NCBI GenBank assembly: GCA_021780625.1
Contig: JAJXYI010000176.1
Coordinates: forward strand, 1 to 5,658
From: a bacterium
GTDB lineage: Bacteria; Verrucomicrobiota; Verrucomicrobiae; Opitutales; Opitutaceae
Reading direction: 5' to 3'
Length of the DNA stretch: 5,658 nucleotides
The notes beneath the pieces are model-generated. The model saw nothing but the letters and a program-made list of their open reading frames with translations. It did not search any database and was not told where the DNA came from. A program made the translations under genes and the position numbers. The first letter of the stretch is position 1, and every line of letters begins with the position of its first letter. Below are positions 5,615 to 5,658 of the stretch, in pieces.

Positions 5615-5658
5615 ATGCCCTCCAGTCCCCCCGTCAAACGAAGCCTCCGATCGCTCGC
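5615..5658 (+). CDS. Possible start of a further gene (cut by the right edge)
   Basis: An ATG at 5615 opens a frame reading 'MPSSPPVKRSLRSL' to the edge. The basic KR and R residues followed by Leu could be the n-region of a signal peptide, and the position after the terminator suits a new transcription unit. The preceding context has no Shine-Dalgarno, like the other starts here. Only 14 full codons are visible, so this may be chance and no function can be assigned. Confidence 0.3.
   Translation, partial: MPSSPPVKRSLRSL

Noticed and set aside
5500..5658. An open frame starting with ATG at 5500 after the receptor
   Set aside because: It runs straight through the intrinsic terminator, and its translation looks like noise.
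1..5658. tRNA or rRNA genes, CRISPR arrays, insertion sequences, phage attachment sites
   Set aside because: I looked on both strands and saw no cloverleaf, spaced repeat array, transposase or terminal inverted repeats.

Overview
The window is a GC-rich bacterial segment. It most resembles a member of the Verrucomicrobiota, probably Opitutaceae. This rests on family knowledge, not on a search. The main pointers are the TonB-dependent receptor with an 'EVVKLSPFTV' segment just after its signal peptide, the unusual LacI-type regulators with an 'HxTTVSxAxRDxPSIPxATR' DNA-binding domain, and the lack of Shine-Dalgarno sequences before the starts.

Layout: (1) Positions 1-265, minus strand, hold the N-terminal 88 codons of an AmpG-like major facilitator superfamily (MFS) permease that runs off the left edge. 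(2) Positions 266-559 are a divergent intergenic region with two small palindromes. (3) Positions 560-1633 and 1584-2708, plus strand, are two paralogous LacI/GalR-family regulators whose reading frames overlap by 50 bases. (4) Positions 2709-3021 are a leader region with small repeats and a GC-rich hairpin close to the next start. (5) Positions 3022-5481 are a complete 819-residue TonB-dependent outer-membrane receptor. (6) Positions 5512-5553 are a strong intrinsic terminator. (7) From 5615 to the right edge there may be the first codons of another plus-strand gene.

The likely joint function is uptake of one nutrient class: the receptor carries a ligand across the outer membrane using TonB energy, the permease may carry it or a breakdown product across the inner membrane, and the regulators control one or both. 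The substrate cannot be read from the sequence. Carbohydrate or glycan-derived material (AmpG relatives take up muropeptides, and LacI proteins usually sense sugars or nucleosides) is the main guess. A siderophore-like ligand for the receptor is also possible.

The most unusual part is the regulator pair. They are clear paralogs of one another, they overlap, and they differ at positions that align with DNA-contacting and effector-contacting residues of LacI. The first has a C-x-C-x-C-x-C strand where one Cys replaces the usual effector-binding Asp.
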